Below are positions 45,158 to 59,788 of a stretch of 64,000 nt of DNA, piece by piece (the stretch's first letter is position 1; each line of letters starts with the position of its first letter). The DNA is taken from positions 22,756,001-22,820,000 of the forward strand of contig CM049414.1 of assembly GCA_026929865.2 (NCBI GenBank), given 5' to 3'. A program made the translations under genes and the position numbers. Origin of the DNA: Hyperoplus lanceolatus (Eukaryota > Chordata > Actinopteri > Uranoscopiformes > Ammodytidae). Below the pieces are notes generated by a model. It saw only the letters and a program-made list of their open reading frames with translations, was not told the DNA's origin and searched no databases.

Positions 45158-45433
45158 ATGCCCTGCGTTCCAATCCCCATACTTACCTACTATTTAATGC
45201 CAGAAAAGGTTTTTGGATGTCCAAATACATGCAAGTCAATTGTAGTATGCTGAAATACATACATGCCCCACTAACTTTATTAGCATTATGGAGTATTCAT
45301 CATTTCTTGACCTAATGATAAAAACAATCTTCCTTATCTGATTTGTTTTCTCTCCAGAGGCCCTTAAACTCTTCTGTACTTTAGTATGTTGTGTAGTAAA
45401 AAGAAAGAGTATGTGATTTGGAACACAGGGATG
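45158..45433. mobile_element. Long-TIR miniature element (CCCTGCGTTCC), copy 3
   Basis: Element 45161-45430. Ends CCCTGCGTTCCAATCCCCAT and GAGTATGTGATTTGGAACAC then AGGG are inverted. ATG flanks both sides (45158-45160, 45431-45433), a 3-bp duplication as in copy 1. The interior is diverged. Confidence 0.65.
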
Positions 45434-45434
45434 C

Positions 45435-47480
45435 ACTCACCTTGAGACACATGCAGGGTTGCTCTTATCTCATCCTGTGATCAGCTGATGTGCAGCACCT
45501 GGATATACCGCAACACCGCCACTACCTGATCTATGAGGCAATTATGGTAAAACTGTCTGTCTAAGCATTCCTGGGGTTGAAAGGACTGGACCGGGATATT
45601 AAACAGATTACATTATACACAAAGTGAAATGTGATTGGCAGCGCGCCAAAAACAGGGTGAAAAAAACCTTTTGTGTGTTGGACGATTTGGGCTTCTCATA
45701 TGTATAGACGGCTCACTCCCTCCCTGTCCAAGGTTTTATATTACAGCCTCCTGCACACAAACACACAGGCACACTTGGCGACGGGCCTAAAAAAACCCTG
45801 ATAGATTTGTGTGTGCATGTGCAGCGTTTAAAGCCTATACGGGACGTGACTGTGTGTTTCTGGCTGTGTGCTTATAGCCCAGTACACTTTGATAGATTGC
45901 AGAGAGCTAGACGGGTCTTTTCAGTGTGTGTATGGAAGAAGGTTGGCAGAGATGGCGACGTATCCCAACTCAACAAGCACTTGATTTATTGATACACACA
46001 CTGGAGTCAATCAGATCAAAGAAAGACAGGTAAAGAAAGCATCAAAACTATAGAGCAATGGGGGACGAATCAAGAAATGAACTAAGAAAAAAACACATTC
46101 TCGTTATTAGATCATTAAGTAGCAATGGGCTTCAAAATACTTAATGAAAATTATAAATTAAATAAAAATAAAAAAATCAAGGGGACATGAATACTAAAAA
46201 ACTTAAATGAGCCACATTACAAGTGTCGCCCCATTAACCACAACACCAAATGCAAATTCAGCTTTATGCAGTGCACTCCACACTAATTAAGATTCAAGAA
46301 AGGTCAATTGGGGAACCAAAAACATTTTAATAAACAAGAAAAGCAATGTAAGTGAAGGAAAACAACTGCCATGGGGATCTAAGCTCTGTTTATGACTAAC
46401 AAATCAGGAGGAAATCAATGAGTAAATTGAACCCACCTGGCCAGGTCTCGATACTACCTCCTGGCTGTAAGATACATCGTCGTCTTGAAAGTTCATAGGT
46501 TATCCTCACACTGCATTCGACACAGTTATTATTTTGTTGTGTTTGGTACTAAAAACGTATAGTTATCGGTTTATAGTCTTAAAAAAAACTTGTATTGTTT
46601 TTCTTCATGCTATGCACTGCGAAAGAAATGCAGGTTGGTAAAAATGCTGAGTTTCAGTCATTAAAAACTATAAATGCCACCACAGACAATGTGGAAGTCA
46701 TAGCTTGATAAATAGGAGCTTTGGCAAACTTGCTCACAAATGATAATCAAAAGAGTAACTGTGTCAACATCAATAATACGAGTGTAATATTTGTGTATTG
46801 ATTAGGTCCAGGGGCCTTTTAGCCAAGCAGGGGAAGCAAGGGGCAGCTACAGCCACTCATGCTGTTATACTAACTGCATTTTAATTAATCAATAAAACAA
46901 AGCAAACTAAGGTTAAAGCTATGGAGTCAGGGCAATGCAAAATCAAATTAAATTATGTCCAATTAAACTGAGGGGCCTGATAACTCATGTAGGAGGACTG
47001 CAACTCTGCACCATCTTTGCTGCTCAGTGTTTGTTGTTTTTAGAAAAATCTAATTATTATTCCCTGGAAATACACCATAGGATTTACTCCAAATGTAAAA
47101 GCGGTCCTGAATAGACTGTACAATAAAATGAAATATCAAAGTTTTATTTTTATCAAAACATACTGGATTTTGTCAATATTTTGGAACATAAAAAAATCAA
47201 GATGACAATATATCAGCCATGACTTTGACTACTGTATATGTATAAGCAACTCATTTTGATTAAGCATTTAAGACACTGATTCTAGATGAAATCAAATATA
47301 TTGTTTGCATTTTATCTCTTTCATTCCACATGCTTGACCTATTCATATATATAAGCAATAAGCTTATGTTAGATTAGATCTAACCAACGCAGTACCATTT
47401 TGACATTTTTGTCTCAGGTCTGTAACCAAAAAAAATACTTTAAATGATGTTGATCCCATGTGTTTGTGGTCAAAAAATGA
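45435..47480. other. No recognisable feature
   Basis: Two kilobases of unique-looking AT-rich DNA. The open frame at 45807-45992 has no known motif. Confidence 0.5.
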
Positions 47481-47486
47481 ATTCAC

Positions 47487-47668
47487 GGGGCGCTACGGTG
47501 GGGTAGTGGATCGAGCGCGTACCATATTTGCTCCAGCCTTCATTTCAGTGGTCGCACGTTCAAATCCGACCCGTGGACCTTTACTGCAGGTCATCCCCCC
47601 GTCTCTCTCTCTCTCTGTCTCCTCATTTCAACTCTGTTCTATCAAATAAAGCTTGAAAATGCCAAAAA
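47487..47668 (+). mobile_element. tRNA-derived SINE, second subtype
   Basis: GGGGCGCTACGGTGGGGTAG opens the head. The A-box-like part is GTGGATCGAGCGCG, and the B box is GTTCAAATCCGAC (about 47560). The body ACTGCAGGTCATCCCCC and CTCATTTCAACTCTGTTCTA follow, then the tail AATAAAGCTTGAAAATGCC. The body end resembles that of 40557-40726. The copy at 63385-63640 belongs to the same subtype. Confidence 0.75.
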
Positions 47669-47669
47669 A

Positions 47670-48350
47670 TTATCTAGAAAATTAAAAATTTAATCACATA
47701 TCGTTCATAATAAATGTATTGTAAAACAGTGTAAATTTGTCTTGTAGTACTACTCAATACTAAACTCTGAAATCGCTTTGTCCATTTCTTCCATCTGACT
47801 TGCTCACTGACTATCATTAACCTCGAGCACTGTTCCATTACATGAAGGGACACATGTATCATCATGTTCCGGAGACAACAAGTGAAAATCTATAATAAAA
47901 CACATTCAAGCACACTTCAAAATCTCACTCGGTCATACATCTACACTGCCATTCTTAGCTCTGTCTAAAGAACACCCAAGCATATCACTCAATTTATTCA
48001 ATCAGCTCCATGCTATGTGCCATGTATGAAAATGTCAAATGGAGACCATATTGGAATTGATCTGTATAGGCCCTGGCAACCCAAGTGCACTAAATCCTTC
48101 TAACTATGTTATATGGGGAGAAATCGGAATGATAGGCCTATGCATCTGAAAAGAGTCAAGCATAAACAGTATGTCAAGCTATAGTAAAAAATATTGTCAT
48201 TTCAGTTTGATGACAGTTACAACAAATTTTGTTTTTAGAAGGCGGGGGCTATGCTCTTCACATAGGACACATTATGAACCTGAACCAATCACAGCAGTTC
48301 TCTGCCCAAACATTGATATGTTCCACGAAATGATGAATCAAACAACCTTA
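47670..48350. other. No recognisable feature
   Basis: AT-rich unique-looking sequence. Confidence 0.45.
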
Positions 48351-48355
48351 AAGCC

Positions 48356-48445
48356 TTAAAGGAATACTTCAATACTACATAGGATCTCAGAGTTCAATAC
48401 ACCTTCATATTCCCATCGGTGAAGTAGGTCTTTAAATGCTCTGAT
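48356..48445. mobile_element. Miniature family F4, left-end relic
   Basis: TTAAAGGAATACTTCAATAC, then ACATAGGATCTCAGAGTTCA and CACCTTCATATTCCCATC. This is collinear with the loop and right arm of the F4 copy at 57553-58420 but lacks the sequence between. Deleted copy. Confidence 0.55.
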
Positions 48446-48449
48446 TGTC

Positions 48450-49930
48450 CTTGTGGCGCTGCTCACAATTCAATAGTGGATTTGCGCAGGTATACGGGTA
48501 GAACTGCCTCGGGTCATTGCCTGACTCTCACAGCTATTCAAAGTGTAAGTGCTGTAGGAGATTGTAGAACAGTTGTCGCAAAATTACAACCGTCTTCAAC
48601 ACGAATCAATCATAGCACACAACAGCGCGATAGCTTCCTGTGAAGGGAAACCACGACCTGTCAAAGTGACCAATTCCATCTTCATTAATATCAGATGAAG
48701 AACGGAGCACTTGGCTGAACAGTGAAAGCTGGGGAAGGGTAACATGTGGTGCATAGCATGAGCATATGACATGTGGAAACGGGCAACTGAAAAATAATTT
48801 CCCTTTATGTAGATTTGCTAGATTAGCCCATAGATAGTAAATAATATGGACGTATTATCCGGGCTGACCTCAGTTATTCACACGGCATCCAATAATCCTG
48901 GTTTGTGCGCGTCGCCATTTTTTGAGATTTTTACTCCGCCTCACTTCGGGGGAAGGGAGATAGCTGACGTATACCTCCGAGGCAAAGTGAGGGACAACGG
49001 GCGGAGAGCTGTCACTCAAGAGATCGCGCCAATACATTTTAACCTCCAAAAGAATAAAAACTAGCGTGGTCCAAAAAAATTCACCCCCCACAGTGTTATC
49101 ATGGAGATATGACCTAAACATACAGACTAAAATGGTTTTGTGGACCAGGCTGTAAATAAGTTTAATAAGACTTTGAAAACGGCCTGTCTAACAAGTGAGT
49201 CAAAGAAAAATTGCTCAGTCTTGGTACCACCCCCAGTGGCACTTCTGGGTTACTACAGTTTTGGTCACTTCCTTATTGGATGCAGGTAAAAATCGCTGAG
49301 GTTGGGGCTTGGATTAGCCATGCGAGAACCAATTAAATTTGGCCAAGGAAGATTCGGCAATGCTTCTATGAGTGTGATTTCATCCATTTTCTGATCAGCA
49401 CATCAGGACTCGTCATCCTGCAATAGTGTATATAAGAGTTTTTGATGTAAACAGGCCCTTTCATACTGAACATATAGTTATTTAATTCATTGTTAGTATA
49501 ACAACTGTACCAACTGTTCTATTTATCTTATTGATTTGACTTGTAATACAGTTTTTGGCAAGGGAAATTTAAAGCAATGTCCTACCTTATAGAATTCAAT
49601 TGCAAAACATGAGATCCCATCATAATAGCAGGTTCATATCTTCATCAGTTTCTCAATAGTCCCATCGACTGCCTCTAAATGTGTCTGACATTTCCACCAC
49701 CGGTTCACAGTGAGGACGTGATGGCGGATTAGCAGAAATCATTTGGGATCATTACAACGTCTCACGGTATATGGAGAGTCATCGCTCACAACTCTGCTCT
49801 CATAACTCTAGAGAAAATCACTGAGCTGCAAGAGATCTTTTCATCCCGAAAAATACCTTGACTAATATGAGACTTTAGCACCTCTCTGAGCCGGACTATT
49901 CAGTGAATTTACAGCTTCGACTATAGATTT
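48450..49930. other. No recognisable gene; small CpG-rich patch at 48900-49030
   Basis: The patch GTGCGCGTCGCC ... GGGCGGAGAGC stands out from the AT-rich surroundings. It could be the inside of a decayed miniature element. No promoter logic is visible. Confidence 0.35.
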
Positions 49931-49934
49931 GATT

Positions 49935-50293
49935 TTAAAGCTCTAGTGCGTGACTTCTGTTGCCCACATGAGGACTTCTGAGTAATTACAACAACACTGT
50001 CGGCGTGGTGTAATCTTTCGGTGATCGTGCATGGATTTCATACCTTCTGCTGTATGTTAAGGTTTTTTCTTAGCAGTAGAATCAACACATTGAAACACTT
50101 CTTGGGAGTTTTCAGATCTCCTGCACCTGTGTTGAGGGGTGACACCAGTTTGTAAACGCTTCCATACTTAGAGATACAGAGAGAGTTTTTTGGAGCTGAT
50201 GGGGCTTAATCAACTTTGTGTCAACTTGTTTGGCGATGGCTTGAATGTAACCAACATTTATTTATATGAAAAAGCTACGCACCATAGCTTTAA
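49935..50293. mobile_element. TTAA-type miniature element, family F2, best copy
   Basis: Left end TTAAAGCTCTAGTGCGTGAC, right end AAGCTACGCACCATAGCTTT then AA. The ends are inverted and bounded by TTAA. Relatives lie at 32805-33148, 62695-62764 and 13255-13332. Length about 360 bp, non-coding. Confidence 0.7.
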
Positions 50294-50299
50294 ACAAAA

Positions 50300-51440
50300 C
50301 ACTTACCATTTCAGGATTTATTTTAAAAGTTTTTGGGGTGGGGGATAATTTTAGCGTTTTGTTTTGGGGTATGACCTATTATAATAAGGCATTGCATGCG
50401 TGCCTAGTTTAAAATGGCAATGTATTCATGAGACACGACCAGGGGATTATGATGATGAATAAAGATCTCTCTGCCTGACTCAAAGGGCACTTGTGAAAAG
50501 TCATGGAAGGAGGGGGAACAGAAAGGATAATCATGAGAAATATTACAAAGAGGTTACACAGTTATCTTTTCTGAGACCAATGGTTCTGAAATAATAAAGA
50601 GTTGTTGGATAAGATCAATGCGTGTCTGTATGGGTGAAAACATAATCTCCATCCTACTTTTGTTGATAGAGGTGACGATTAAATGTAGCTACCTTGAAAA
50701 AACTTCTAAACCAATTGTCTATGTATGATTCAGAGTAACTTATTGGCGCTCCTTTAAAGCACACTAGACGAAAATGTACCTGCACCAAACACCTCTACTA
50801 ACATTTACCTCACACCACAGGACATCTCTTAATTTACCTTGAGAAAATGTTTATGGAAACGCCACAATTATGTTGTCAAATGAGCCTTATGGGGACAATT
50901 AAACTCCCAGCTGTGCTCCTCTGTGGAGTTTGGAGTCCCACATACAGTAAGTGTCTCCTGCTACACACATTTAAAATCTACATACATGTATTATACATTT
51001 TCTCATTTATTTTGTGCATGCACAGTGCACACCCAGATGTTTTTTTCTGAGCATACTGTACGTGCGCTCTCGTTTGGCGTACCTATATTTAAGCGCTGGG
51101 CTGGGCATGTCACAGTTTGCTGTGTGAGCTGTAAATTATTCAGTAGATGTGTAGGCATTGCTGCTCTGCTTTGAAGAAAACAACATCTCCACTTCACTCC
51201 TGCAACGTGACAGTATTTACATGTTCAACACGGATTCACTGATCGCAGAAGCTTTGCTCAACATAACAACATGTCAGCCAGGAACAGAGTCAAACTGTCT
51301 AATGAGAGATGACAGACAACACAGTTTTTTTTAAAGTAGGAAAACCCTTTTGCGCTGTGAAAATGTAATTTCTTTTAGACTACCCAATCAGCTTTTGCTG
51401 ATTTACTTTGAAGTAGCCGTTATGAAGAACACAGCAGAAG
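50300..51440. other. No recognisable feature
   Basis: AT-rich unique-looking sequence. The open frames at 50847-51197 carry no domain. Confidence 0.45.
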
Positions 51441-51446
51441 GAGTTA

Positions 51447-51868
51447 CCCTGCGTTCCGAATCACATACTCTTTTTTTTATACTATTTTTTTTTAACATTT
51501 TTTTTCTACTATTCTACGTACAACAGCTGATCATAAAAAGCATGTAGTTAGCATGCAGTAGGCATACAATTGGGACACACTGATTTCTTTCATCTTACCA
51601 TCGCAACTAGAACTCGCCTCTTGCTTACATATCCGTCTCATCGCCTGTTGTTTTCACTCGGAGGCTCCGTAGTTGTGACATACTGTAACTTCCGCATGCG
51701 CAGTGGATTGTGTTTCAGAATCGCCAAAAAGCAGACTGATTTCCACACTAAAAATCCCAATCCGGGTATTATTTAGCATGCTGCATCTAAACCACATGTA
51801 TTGGGACATCCTAAATCCTTTTGATACCATACTAAATAGCATGGAAGTATGGGTATTGGAACGCAGCC
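51447..51868. mobile_element. Long-TIR miniature element (CCCTGCGTTCC), copy 2
   Basis: Ends CCCTGCGTTCCGAATCACAT and TGGGTATTGGAACGCAGCC are inverted, and the interior aligns with copy 1 (CATGCAGTAGGCATAC, GCGCAGTGGATTGTGTTTCA). No exact 3-bp duplication remains (TTA left, TAT right). Confidence 0.65.
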
Positions 51869-51970
51869 TATGGGCCTGTGTCTTAGTATTGTGAGCGATT
51901 CCAGATCAACGAATCAAATCATAATCCACGGCTTACATTATCGGTCTCTCTGCCCGTTGTTGATGTGCAA

Positions 51971-51982
51971 TCTCTCTCTCTG

Positions 51983-52069
<87 letters not shown>

Positions 52070-52070
52070 G
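51971..52070 (+). repeat. (CT)n microsatellite
   Basis: CT array with CTGTCT and CTATCT interruptions, about 100 bp. Confidence 0.95.
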
Positions 52071-52342
52071 TCCCCCCAGGCTGAAAGTGTCTCTCCGAAA
52101 CAAGCAAATGGGGTTTCAATCTGACACATAGAGAAAGGTAATTGTTATCCGGGAAGCAGAATTGATAGTGTTATGATAAACCGTCCAGCTCCATGTGTCA
52201 CTTTTTGGGATTCATTCGAGCATAAACGGCCCTGATAGAAAAAAAAAACACATCTGGTAGTAGTTTGGTTGTTTTGCTGTTTTGTCTGGAAATCTTCAGT
52301 CTCTAAGGAAATCAGTGGTAATATGCAACATATCCCAATTTG

Positions 52343-52527
52343 TTAGCCTCATAGCATAATTGCCTGAATCATATATGTACTCTGCTTTTACTCAACATCT
52401 ACTCTATTCTACATCTACTCTACAACCCTTAAAATATGACTTGGGCAATTATGCTATTAGGGTAACGAAAAGTAGATGTAGAATAGAGTAGAGTAAATAT
52501 GATTTAGGCAATTATGCTATGAGGCCA
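52343..52527. repeat. Small foldback repeat, three related units
   Basis: TAGCCTCATAGCATAATTGC at the left and GGCAATTATGCTATGAGGCC at the right are inverted. ACTCTATTCTACATCTACTC and AGTAGATGTAGAATAGAGT are also inverted between them. A third, direct unit of the right arm (GGGCAATTATGCTATTAGGG) lies in the middle near 52442. Non-coding. Confidence 0.75.
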
Positions 52528-52591
52528 ACTAAATACAAGTGTCTGAGATGAGAAGGAAAAGGCATCTAGTAACACACACACACCAGCTGCT

Positions 52592-52827
52592 TTAAGGGAG
52601 GAGTCAGTGATTCTGCAGAACGCTTGTTGTCAAAATGAATATCTCCTCATGATCCACTACCTGTCCATACTGTTTACAGAGCCTAGGCTGTGTATTAACA
52701 CCAGATTTTTTTGCTTCGGTGCACATAGTACGGACACGTAGCGGATCGTGAGGAGATATTCACTGATTCTGAGAATTTATTTTTTTCGAGAATAAGTATT
52801 CTCTAGAATCGCTGACTACACCTTTAA
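52592..52827. mobile_element. TTAA-type miniature element, family F1, complete copy
   Basis: Left end TTAAGGGAGGAGTCAGTGAT, right end TCGCTGACTACACCTTTAA. The inner parts GTTTACAGAGCCTAGGCTGT and ACGTAGCGGATCGTGAGGAG are shared with the other F1 copies. Confidence 0.7.
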
Positions 52828-53309
52828 GGACAGGGGGACAATGTTATGGAGGACAGAAAGCAAAAGATGATGCAGAAACTGTGAATTTAGTTGACCAATT
52901 TAAAATCCACACTACTCTGCAAACATGCATTTTAATATTGAAAACATATTAAATAAGTTGTGTTTTAAGGCTGTATATCTCTTAAATATCAACAGAAGAC
53001 AACTACATCTAAATTCTATTGTTTATTCTTGTGTTTTTGGCCTATTATGACTTTTACATTTTCCTCATCCTTGTTTAAAAGATTTCTGGAAGTGGAAAAA
53101 CAAAACAAAAAAATTGTATAATGAATGAAAAAATCAAAGCTGAGCTCACTGTTGGCTCGCTATCCCAAGGCCTGAAGCCTAAATTTCATTTCACAATAGC
53201 GTTTCTCTTGTCTGCCTTCATACAATACAAAAGATGACAACAGTACACACAATTTAGAACCGGGCCTGTTTTGTTTTGTTCCTTTTTTTGCCCTGTCCCT
53301 GCCTCATTA

Positions 53310-53344
53310 ATCCCCCAATGGTCGCCTAGCGACCATTGGGGGAT
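53310..53344. repeat. Perfect hairpin, 16-bp arms, 3-base loop
   Basis: ATCCCCCAATGGTCGC (53310-53325), loop CTA, GCGACCATTGGGGGAT (53329-53344). A poly-T stretch (CCTTTTTTTG) lies 20 bp upstream. The flanks are unremarkable. Confidence 0.9.
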
Positions 53345-53475
53345 TGAGAGCAAGAGAGAGGATCACCTTTTATCCACCGTCTCTCTCTAATGCACACTTC
53401 ACTTTCCATTTTATGGCTGACCGGCCGGCACTGTTTTACCTCACAGGATAAGCACCCATTCTCCCAATCCGCTGC

Positions 53476-53497
53476 TGTGTGTGTGTGTGTGTGTGTG

Positions 53498-53558
<61 letters not shown>
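53476..53558 (+). repeat. (GT)n microsatellite
   Basis: About 40 GT units with one TTG interruption at about 53499. Confidence 0.95.
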
Positions 53559-53559
<1 letters not shown>

Positions 53560-53606
53560 ACTGCCCTCTCAATGTTCCTGTCTATGTAACTACATTAACT
53601 AAATTA

Positions 53607-53785
53607 CTAAAGGTGTATTCAGCAATTCTGGAGAATGTGTTGTTGTCAAAAACACTTTGTCAAAATGTGTGAATTTCTCCTCATGATTCACTATCTGTCT
53701 GTATTGTGTAAGCTCTGAAAAGTATCCAGTGTTAATACACAGACTCACAGAGCCTAGGCAGTATATTAACAATGGATATTTTTAA
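53607..53785. mobile_element. Miniature family F1, left part
   Basis: TAAAGGTGTATTCAGCAATT, GGAGAATGTGTTGTTGTCAA and CACAGAGCCTAGGCAGTAT match F1 from the left end to the centre. The right end is not seen. Confidence 0.6.
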
Positions 53786-53860
53786 ATATATTAACATTAA
53801 TATATGTATAAGCATTCAATGTTTCTTGTGTGTGCAGGCGTGTATAGAAGGAATATGAAT

Positions 53861-53863
<3 letters not shown>

Positions 53864-53901
<38 letters not shown>
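53864..53901 (+). repeat. (GT)n microsatellite
   Basis: About 19 GT units. Confidence 0.95.
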
Positions 53902-56955
<3,054 letters not shown>

Positions 56956-56964
56956 ATATTTTAT

Positions 56965-57240
56965 TTATTTATTTTTATTTATTTAACTTTTATTTATCCT
57001 CGAGAGACCAATTGAGGGGTGACCCTTATTTACAATGGTGTCGAGTTCAAATAAATTCCAAGGAAAAACAACAATACATACACAATATTCAATGCAAATA
57101 CATCAAATACACAACAACAGGTGAAAAGAGAAAAAAAACAATTGAAATATTTACATAGTGGTGAAGAGTGGCAGCAATTAAAATGAAATGGGTGAAAGTA
57201 CAATATAGCCTAATTAAAACAGTTACAGGTAGATATATGT
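56965..57240 (-). mobile_element. 3' untranslated end of the copy A/B LINE family
   Basis: Minus-strand match to the copy B 3' region: TTTATTTATCCTCGAGAGAC, CAATTGAGGGGTGACCCTTA, GTGTCGAGTTCAAATAAATT, CAACAACAGGTGAAAAGAG and CATAGTGGTGAAGAGTGGCA all have counterparts at 24770-25015. 5'-truncated at about 57240 just downstream of the stop-codon region. Confidence 0.85.
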
Positions 57241-57361
57241 GACTATGTAAGATTAATAATGCTAATATAACGATGTTGAAAGCAGAGTAGACCTTGATTA
57301 AGTACCGTTCTTGAAACACAGGGAAATTCCACTCTGCCTGCTGTAAATCGTTTCATCTGAG

Positions 57362-57500
57362 TTGGCGGGGATTCAGACCCCATGGCAAAGGCATTAATAA
57401 TAACTATGATGGTCTGGTTTGCTGTTACAGGTCGTTAATGATCATCAGAGGAAAAAATGAGACTGTTTCATAAAACCTTTTAAAAGTTCCTGGTAGTAAC
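57362..57500. mobile_element. Relic of miniature family F3
   Basis: GGCAAAGGCATTAATAATAA, TGGTTTGCTGTTACAGG, AATGATCATCAGAGGAAAAA and AAAAGTTCCTGGT match the right half of the copy at 9246-9505. Confidence 0.55.
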
Positions 57501-57552
57501 AGGATTCTCAGCATTATAGCTATATTGGCTGTCTTAAGCGCCTCAAATTGAC

Positions 57553-58420
57553 TTAAAGGAATACTTCACCCATACGGAACCAGCGTTCTATCATTATAAA
57601 ATCGCTATTATAATATAATGAATGAGGTTTTTCTTCCCTCAGTCTTCCCTCAGTCTTCCCTTGGCCTAGCTGTCCTGTTAATCCTAACCCTACATTTTAC
57701 CACGTGGAATGTCACACACGGTAAAATAAAGGGTTAGACAGTGAGATCATGGGTGTCTTTTCTGTCTTCTGTTCAAATAACTGCGGGAGTTTTTTTGAAA
57801 GCACAGCAGCAGACCTGTACTAATGCCAAACGCTCCACGAGACTCCATCCTCCTTCAAAGCCCTCATCTGACTGTGTGGAAACCAGTAGGGAAACACAAG
57901 GAGGGAATGTAATATCTTGGCTCTGAATTACAGGCTGTTCTGAGCTATAATTCATAACTCAGACAACATTTCCACACTGATACAACAAGCATTAAAGACC
58001 TCCTTCACTGATGGAAATATGAAGGTAAAACACACAGATAAAACACTCTTTTTGCCTTTTCTCAGGCTAGGATCAACCGATTTCTAAAATGTTTGCACAT
58101 TTATACAACATAGGATCTCAGAGTTCAATATACCTTCATATTTCCATCAGTGAAGGAGGTCTCTAATGCTTGTTGTATCAGTGTGGAAATGTTGTCTGAT
58201 TTATGAATTATAGCTCAGAACAGCCTGTAATTCAGTGTTGGAGCCAAGATATTACATTCCCTCCTTGTGTTTCCCTACTGGTTTCCACACAGTCAGATGA
58301 GGGCTTTGAAGGAGGATGGAGTCTCGTGGAGCGTTTGGCATTAGTACAGGTCTGCTGCTGTGCTTTCAGAAAAACTCCCGCAGTTATTTGAACAGAAGAC
58401 AGAAAAGACACCCACAGTAC
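57553..58420. mobile_element. Miniature family F4 copy with a very long internal hairpin
   Basis: Starts with TTAAAGGAATACTTCACCCA. The first 190 bp match the F4 copy at 41040-41463 in reverse. The rest is a foldback, arms 57751-58027 and 58131-58413. The loop of about 100 bp (58028-58130) contains CTCAGGCTAGGATCAACCG and ACATAGGATCTCAGAGTTCA. No right terminus with CCTTTAA is visible after the hairpin; the right limit is the hairpin edge. The two short open frames (57741-57926, 58203-58391 with their minus-strand mates) are mirror images produced by the inverted arms and are not genes. Confidence 0.8.
57751..58413. repeat. Inverted repeat with about 280-bp arms
   Basis: Left arm 57751-58027, right arm 58131-58413, near-identical reverse complements. 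Landmarks: GGGTGTCTTTTCTGTCTTCT against AGAAGACAGAAAAGACACCC, and CTCCATCCTCCTTCAAAGCC against GGCTTTGAAGGAGGATGGAG. A few small differences (for example an extra GTTGGAGC-type stretch near 58236) show that the arms are separate copies. Confidence 0.92.
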
Positions 58421-58559
58421 CTGGCATGATTTATGCTCTCGGGGAGTCTAGACAGTGTTTTGTGTGAGGTTATGTCCGAAGTACAAAGTAAAAAATATTC
58501 TGAAAAATATTCTGTTAATATCCTTGTTCCATCTACAAAATGAACCCCCAAAAAAAGGA

Positions 58560-58777
58560 AATTCTGACCAGTCTGGATTTTTCTATAATCTTCATCTCTA
58601 CATAATTTATTGAAAATGCTCTTAAAGACAAAAAATTGATTGGAATTGGTAGAAATGTTGTCAGTAGTTTATATTATAAAACCAAAGTATTCATTCTACT
58701 CAAACATATGCCTATAAATAGTAAAACGAGAGACACTGAACATTTGGAGTGGGCACTTACTTTTTTCAAGAGCTGTA
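58560..58777. mobile_element. Mariner/Tc1-type miniature element, second copy
   Basis: Inverse orientation relative to 25066-25308. Shared interior: TGTTGTCAGTAGTTTATATT, TCATTCTACTCAAACATATG and GAGAGACACTGAACATTTGG. It ends with AAGAGCTGTA at 58777. The left end is diverged. Confidence 0.7.
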
Positions 58778-58779
58778 TT

Positions 58780-59545
58780 TTGGGGAGGGCGTTTTTCACC
58801 GCAAGCAAGTCTTTCCAGTAAATGCAGCCATTGCTGTGGAAAAAAGCGTGACTAGTTTACAAAATTGTTTTCAAATTGATATGCCTCTGGTTGAGCTTGT
58901 TCATTATTATTGAACATATCCTTCAAATAGGAAATGTTTTATCCTGATTGAGTCAATGTGTTTTGACCTTTCGAGAGAGGTGTTGACAGTCTGTTGTCTA
59001 ACTGTGTAGCAGATTTGGAAAACAACAATCAATAAGCTTGTTGGTATTGGAGCCTTTTCCAGTTGACCTGTTATGTCACAGACCAAATAATCGACACAAA
59101 GGTTTGCTACGGTTAGCGAGCGGCAGACTGGTCCAATGTCCCAAAATGCACTGCTCTGGATGTGGATTTCGCCGTGCTGTAACCAGCTTCTTCCATGACT
59201 TTCTTATTCGTAATGGTTGTTGTTATTCTGATTGCATTAAATTGCATTTAATTAGCATGTGCAGAGTCCCTACATTTTCAATTTTCTTTATATATATTTA
59301 TGTACATGTATATGAATTTTAATATTGCACTTTCCAAACAAGAAGTGAACTGTAAAAGTAAAGTTAAAAAAAAAGGTTGAGAAGTTGTTCAACATCCTCC
59401 TGTATTCACATTATTCTGATATGTTTCATCTCAACATATAATTATAAACATTCTGTCTTGACAACTTGTTCAACTGTAATATTTGTTGGTCATTTTTGGA
59501 CACAAGACATCTATTTGTATGGGAGAGGGATCCATCCTCTGTTGC
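58780..59545. other. No recognisable feature
   Basis: Unique-looking sequence. The open frame at 59038-59322 has no recognisable domain. Confidence 0.45.
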
Positions 59546-59551
59546 TAAGGT

Positions 59552-59638
59552 TTGACTGTAAAGCCCTACGAGGCAAATTGCTATTTGTGATCCCGGCGCG
59601 CTGTGTAAATAAAACTGAGTTGACTCGACTAATGCATA
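59552..59638 (+). mobile_element. Fish LINE/SINE 3' tail (TTGACTCGACT type)
   Basis: GTAAAGCCCTACGAGGCAAA, TTGTGATCCCGGCGCGCTGT then AAATAAAACTGAGTTGACTC. Same GTAAAGCCC...AAATAAAACTGA pattern as at 17035-17122. Confidence 0.6.
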
Positions 59639-59696
59639 ACCTTCATGGCGTACATCAAGAGAGACGGAAAGATAAAAAGAATAGAGTGAGCCTGGT

Positions 59697-59699
<3 letters not shown>

Positions 59700-59786
<87 letters not shown>
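59700..59786 (+). repeat. (CA)n microsatellite
   Basis: About 43 CA units. Confidence 0.97.

Positions 59787-59788
<2 letters not shown>

Noticed and set aside
48900-49030. CpG island promoter
   Set aside because: Only about 130 bp, no core promoter motif, no adjacent first-exon-like frame.
57741-58391. Two short proteins of nearly the same sequence on both strands
   Set aside because: They are mirror images from the inverted arms of the hairpin, with no known motif.
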